A stretch of DNA of 64,000 bases from Kitasatospora acidiphila (GTDB lineage: Bacteria; Actinomycetota; Actinomycetes; Streptomycetales; Streptomycetaceae), in the NCBI RefSeq assembly GCF_006636205.1, contig NZ_VIGB01000003.1, positions 2,294,001-2,358,000 on the forward strand, read 5' to 3'. The translations under genes were made by a program, and so were the position numbers. Below the pieces are notes generated by a model that had not been told where the DNA came from, did no database searches, and saw nothing but the letters and a program-made list of their open reading frames with translations. This document shows positions 59,501 through 64,000 of this stretch, piece after piece (position 1 is the stretch's first letter; every line of letters starts with the position of its first letter).

Positions 59501-62500
59501 GGAGCTCCGAGACCAGCACGTCCAGCGTGGTGTGGTCCTGCGCCAGGTGGTGGATCCGCAGCAGCGCCAGCCACTGGTCGCCGCCGGGCTCGACCGCTAT
59601 GTGCAGGCTCATCAGCGGTGCACGGTCCAGGGCCATCCGCGAGACGTCCAGGGTGCGCATCTGCTCGACCGGGTCCATACCCTGCGGGTCCAACTCAACC
59701 TGCTCAACCGGCAGGTCGACCCGCCGGGCGACCACCTGCACTGGCTCCGCCAAACCCTCCCAGGCAATGGCCGTGCGGTAGATGTCGTGCCGGTTCACGA
59801 TCCGCTGCAACGCGCCAACGAACGCATCCAGGCGCTCCCGTGAGGCGAACCGCAGCACAGTCGGCTGGGCGTACACGTCGGCACGGCCGCCGTCGCGGCC
59901 GGCCATCAGGGAGTGGAAGAAGATCCCTTCCTGCAGCGGGGCGAGCGGGTAGACGTCCGCGACGTTCGCCGCACCGCCCTCGACCTGTGCGACGACGCGG
60001 TCGATCTCGGCCTGGGTCAGCTCCACCAGGGGCAGCATCTCCGGGGTGATCTGCGTGGCGTCCTCGGGGATGAGGTTCGCCGGCACCACCACGCGCTCCG
60101 CGCCCGCCGCATCGGCCAGCCTGGCCGGCGTCGGGGTCTCGAAGAGCGCCTTCACCGAAACCGACACGCCCCGCGTCCGAAGGTTCTCCACCAGGGAGAC
60201 CGCGAGCAGCGAGTGCCCGCCCAGCGCGAAGAAGTCGTCGTCGACACCGACCCGGTCGAGTCCGAGGACCTGCGCGAACGCCTGGCACAGGATCTCCTCC
60301 TGCACCGTGGCCGGTGCCCGGCCGGTGCCGGCCAGGCCCGTGTAGTCCGGTGCGGGCAGGGCCTTGCGGTCCACCTTGCCGTTCACCGTCACCGGCAGCG
60401 CGTCCAAGACCACGACCGCGGAGGGCACCATGTGCTCCGGCAGACGCTCGCCGAGGTAACCGCGCACCGCCTCGGCGATCCCCACCGCCTCCTCGTCGTC
60501 GGGAACCACGTAGGCGACCAGGCGCTTGTCACCCGGCACGTCCTCACGCGCCATCACCGCCGCCTGCGCCACCTGCGGATGCCCGGCCACCACAGCCTCG
60601 ATCTCACCCAACTCGATCCGGAAACCACGGACCTTCACCTGCTCATCCGCACGCCCCAGATACTCCAACCGCCCATCCGCCGTCCACCGCACCACATCAC
60701 CCGAGCGATACATCCGCCCGCCACCCACCTCGAACGGCGACGCCACAAACCGCTCCGACGTCAACCCCGCCCGACCCAAATACCCCCGAGCCAACTGCGC
60801 ACCCGCGATGTACAACTCACCCGCCACACCCACCGGCACCGGCTGCAGATGCCCATCCAGCACGAACAGACGCGTATTCGCGATCGGACGACCGATCGAC
60901 ACCGTGTCACCGATCTCGTCCCCAGCGGTCAGCTCGAAGACACAGCAACCCACCACCGTCTCCGTGGGCCCGTACTCGTTCACCACCACCGAACCCGGAA
61001 CCCGCGCCAACCACGCCCGCACATCAGCACCGTGCAGCGCCTCACCACCCACCACCAAACGACGCGTCGAACCCGCAGCCTGCTCGTCCGACACCAACTC
61101 CGCCAACAACGGCAGATGACCCGGCACCGCCTTCACCAACCCGAACCCACCCCGGCCACCCAGCAGTTCAGCCAGACCCTCCGCACCACCAGCCGCACTC
61201 ACCACCACCGCCGAACCCGACACCAACGGCACCACCACACTCGTCACCGTCAAGTCGAACGACAACGACGAATGCAACGGCGCACCACCACCCCCGTCCA
61301 TCCCATACGCATCGACAGCCCACCGCACATAGTTCGCCAACCCGCCATGCGTGACCGCCACACCCTTCGGGCGACCCGTCGACCCCGAGGTGTAGATCAC
61401 ATACGCCAACTGGCCTGCCAGCAAGTCCAGTTCAGGAGCAGTGGCCGGCTGCGCCGCCAAAGCCCCCACCACCAACGGCTCATCCACCGCGATCGTACGA
61501 ACCCCCGCCCCACCGGCAGCTCGTCCAGCACCTCCTCCACACCCACCAGCACCGACGCACCACTGTCACGCAACATGAACGCCAACCGCTCCGCCGGATA
61601 CTCAGGATCCAGGGGCACATACGCCGCCCCGCCTTCCACACACCCAAAATCGCGGCAACCATCTCCACACCACGCGGCAGACACAACCCCACCAACGACT
61701 CCGCACCCACACCCTGCAACCGCAGATAATGCGCCAACCGATTCGCCCGCACCTCCAACTCAGCGAACGACACCTCCACACCATCCGCCACCACCGCCAC
61801 CGCACCCGGCACCACAGCCGCCCGCGCCGCGAACAACTCCGGAACAAGCCCCGCCCCGAACTCCACCCCCGTCCGGTTCCACTCCTCCACCACCAAGCCA
61901 CGCTCAGCCTCACCCAGCACATCCACCGCCGACAACCGCTTCTCCGGTGCCACCTCCAACGCCGCCACCAGGTTCCCCACCGCCGTCTGCAACAGCGCAC
62001 CGACCCGGACCGGGTCGGCCGGGTCGACCGCGTGCACGGTCAAGTTGAAGCCGGTCCCCTGGTCAGTGACAGCCACGTCCAGCGGGTAGTTCGAGCGCTC
62101 CCAGCCATACACCGACTCGACGCCCTCAAAGCCCTTGGCCCGCTTCTTCGCCGCGTCGGCGGAGCCGCTGTGCCGGTAGTTGAAGATCGAGCTGAACAGC
62201 GGGCTGCCGGCGGGCACCCCACTGGCCTTCTGGGCCAGCGCCAGCGGCGCGTGCTCGTGCACCAGGACCTCGGCCAGTTGGTCCCGCATCGCGGCAAGTG
62301 CCTCGGTCACCGTGGGCTCACCGGTCCGCACCCGCATCGGCAGCGTGTTCACGAAGAGGCCGGCCACCCGGTCGGCGCCCGCACCGGCATTCATCCGACC
62401 GAAGAGCACCGTGCCGAACACCACGTCCTCACGGTCGGATACCGCGGCCAGCACCCGCGCCCAGGCCACGTGGAAGATGGTGGCCGCACTCACCCCCAGC

Positions 62501-64000
62501 CGACGGGCCGTGGTCCGCACCTGCGCCGCCAGTTCGGGGTCGATCGCCAGCTGGGTCACGGCCTGCTCGGTGCCGTCGCCGTGCACATCCAGCAATCCGA
62601 ACGGCGCCGTCGTCTCGGTGACGTCCCCCAGCAGGCCGTCGAAGTAGCGCTCGTGCTCCTCGCGCGGCACGCCCAGGCGGGCCTGCGCCACGAAGTCGCG
62701 GAACGGCAGCGGCTCCGGCAGCGAGTCGCCCTGCCCGGCCTGGATCGCGTCCAGCTCCCGGAGCAGGATCTCCTGCGTGGTGCGGTCGCCCACCAGGTGG
62801 TGGATCCGCAGCAGCGCCACCCAGCGCCCGCTCTCGGGCTCGGCACCGATGAACGCCCGGATCAGCGGAGCCTGGGTCAGGTCCATCCAGGACCCGCCGA
62901 CGGCCAGCAACTGCTGCACGACGTCCCCGCCCTGCGGGTTCAGTGCCACCTCGCGCACCGGCAGCTCCACCCGGCGCGAGACCACCTGAACGGGCTCACG
63001 GAGCCCCTCCCACATGATCGCGGTGCGGTAGATGTCGTGGCGGTCGATCACGGCCTGCAGAGCGGTCAGGAAAAGGTCCAGCCGGGCCCGCGAGTCGAAG
63101 CGGAGCACGCTCGGCTGCGAGTACACGTCCGTACCCTCGCCGTCCTGACTAGTCATCAGGTGGTGGAAGAAGAGCCCTTCCTGCAGCGGCGCGAGCGGGT
63201 ACACGTCCGCGATGTTGGCCGCGCCGCCGGGCACCTTGGCGGCGATCCGGGCGATCTCGGCCCCGGTCAGCTCGACCAGCGGCAACATCTCGGGGGTGAT
63301 CTCGGTGGCACCGGCGGGGATCAGGTTCGGCGGCACCACCACCTGGACCGGCCCGGCAACATCGGCAAGACCGGCCGGCGTCGGATTGCGCAGCAGGGTG
63401 CGGATGGAGATCGACACGTTGCGCGCGCGCAGGTACTCCATCAACTTGACGGCCAGCAGCGAGTGTCCGCCCAGCGCGAAGAAGTTGTCGTCGACCCCGA
63501 CCCTCTTGACCTCGAGGACATGGGCGAATCCCTGGCAGAGGATCTCCTCCTGCAGGGTGGCCGGGCCGCGGCTCTCGTTCTCGTCCGGCCCCGACACGGT
63601 CTCCGGCAGGGGCAGTGCTGCCCGGTCCAGGGCGCCGAGCTCCGTCAGTGGCAGCGCGTCCAACACCAGCACGGTCGGCGGCACCAGTTGGCGGGGCAGC
63701 CGCTCGGCGGCGAACTCGCGGACAGCGCCTTCGAGTTCGACATCGGCCTGATCGGCGGCGACCACGTAGGCGACCAAGCTGCCGGCCTGGGCGACCACCG
63801 CCACCTGAGCCACGCCAGGGTGCCCGGTCAGCACGGCCTGCACCTCACCCGGCTCGACCCGGACCCCGTCGACGAGCAACTGCTCGTCGACACGGCCGAG
63901 ATGGAGCAGCCGGCCGTCCGCAGTCCAGCGCACCCGGTCCCCGGTGCGGTGGAGCGGCTCACCGTCCACGAACGGGCTCGCCACCCGCTGCTCCGCCCGG
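47301..64000 (-). CDS. NRPS subunit A (5' end beyond the window): five full modules plus the end of another
   Basis: Domain order in the visible part: degenerate A-T, E/C-A(Asn)-T, E/C-A(Ser)-T, C-A-T, E/C-A(Asn)-T, C-A-T, then a basic [17 protein letters not shown] tail that may help docking to subunit B. Five single-base losses interrupt it, at 61627-61630, 61502-61506, 55692-55698, 54754-54757 and 52040-52043. Those at 61627 and 52040 hit the same C5 run in two homologous A domains ([13 protein letters not shown]). The stop shares one base with the start of subunit B (TGATG), so A and B are translationally coupled and act in that order. The visible frame is open at base 64000. Confidence 0.92.
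50560..53770 (-). other. Module A5: E/C-A-T, predicted Asn
   Basis: E/C about 53720-52340 (HHLVQDHTT). The A domain (about 52300-50830, frameshift 52040-52043) code DLTKVGEVGK differs from the Asn code DLTKLGEVGK at one place. Carrier near 50685. LCL follows, so L-Asn. Confidence 0.8.
53770..56860 (-). other. Module A4: C-A-T, specificity unknown (code DALSLGTVMK)
   Basis: LCL C domain (HHIAADGWS, about 56850-55480; frameshift 55692-55698). A domain about 55450-54010 (frameshift 54754-54757), near-identical to module B2. Carrier near 53875. E/C follows, so the residue is predicted D here but L in B2. Confidence 0.75.
56860..60100 (-). other. Module A3: E/C-A-T, predicted Ser
   Basis: E/C about 60080-58670 (HHLAQDHTT). 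A domain about 58630-57130, code DVWHFSLVDK. The carrier near 56985 reads [12 protein letters not shown] follows, so L-Ser. Confidence 0.82.
57241..58640 (-). repeat. Ser A-domain repeat, copy 2 (partner 44519-45918)
   Basis: Same frame and no indels relative to copy 1. It spans the A domain from its N-terminal core to the A10 region. Confidence 0.7.
60100..63350 (-). other. Module A2: E/C-A-T, predicted Asn
   Basis: The E/C domain (about 63330-61920) reads HHLVGDRTT, with Arg for the His seen after the Asp in the other eight. A domain about 61880-60370, with frameshifts 61627-61630 and 61502-61506. Code DLTKVGEVGK, Asn. Carrier near 60215. E/C follows, so D-Asn. Confidence 0.8.
63350..64000 (-). 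other. Module A1 (partial): degenerate A domain end and carrier
   Basis: YRTGD has become HRTGD. The A8 motif reads [19 protein letters not shown] (normally [19 protein letters not shown]). The A10 motif reads [14 protein letters not shown], without the catalytic Lys. The carrier (NFFALGGHS near 63465) is intact and shares [14 protein letters not shown] with module B5. The rest of the A domain lies beyond the window. Confidence 0.75.

Noticed and set aside
1..64000. CRISPR arrays, tRNA or rRNA genes
   Set aside because: The repeated sequence is homologous NRPS domains about 3 kb apart. No short regular repeat-spacer array or cloverleaf was seen.

Overview
The window is high-GC actinomycete DNA, most likely Streptomyces or a close relative. 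This rests on the strong G/C codon bias, the AGGAGG-type ribosome sites, StrR-type operator palindromes and a GGGGGTACCCCC palindromic repeat of a kind common in that genus. It is the inside of one very large non-ribosomal peptide synthetase (NRPS) cluster that runs off both ends.

Layout, right to left in the direction of NRPS transcription (minus strand). NRPS subunit A (64000 to 47301, 5' end missing) carries the end of one module plus five full modules. Its stop overlaps the start of subunit B (47301 to 22020, eight modules and a terminal thioesterase). Subunit C (13541 to beyond base 1, at least four modules plus part of a fifth) lies downstream of a central accessory block. It is preceded by a small acyl carrier protein gene and a relic carrier domain. 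The block (13.5-22 kb) holds two SyrP/AsnO-like Fe(II)/2-oxoglutarate dioxygenases, a free-standing adenylation-carrier (A-T) protein with a glutamine-like specificity code, and a type II thioesterase, all on the plus strand. A NarL-type two-component system lies on the minus strand.

Binding codes read by eye give Asp - ? - Hpg - Asp for C, (A-defective module) - Asn - Ser - ? - Asn - ? for A, and Ser - ? - Ser - ? - (A-less module) - aromatic? - Ser - Thr for B. No separate epimerase domains were seen. Nine condensation domains instead have the dual epimerisation/condensation (E/C) layout, and they predict many D residues, strictly alternating D/L in subunit B.

The most interesting proposal is a trans-loading branch. 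Two modules (32.6-34.6 kb, and the right edge) have a deleted or degenerate adenylation domain, and their carrier domains share a signature absent from the others. The free A-T protein, the two hydroxylases and the thioesterase could supply beta-hydroxylated Gln/Glu to these modules, as I recall for kutzneride and syringomycin assembly.

The NRPS genes and the histidine kinase are interrupted by 13 frameshifts. Twelve are single-base losses, nearly all in G/C runs, and the other fits collapse of a 13-bp tandem repeat. I treat them as consensus errors, so coordinates are for restored genes. Residue specificities, order of subunits and product identity are inference.
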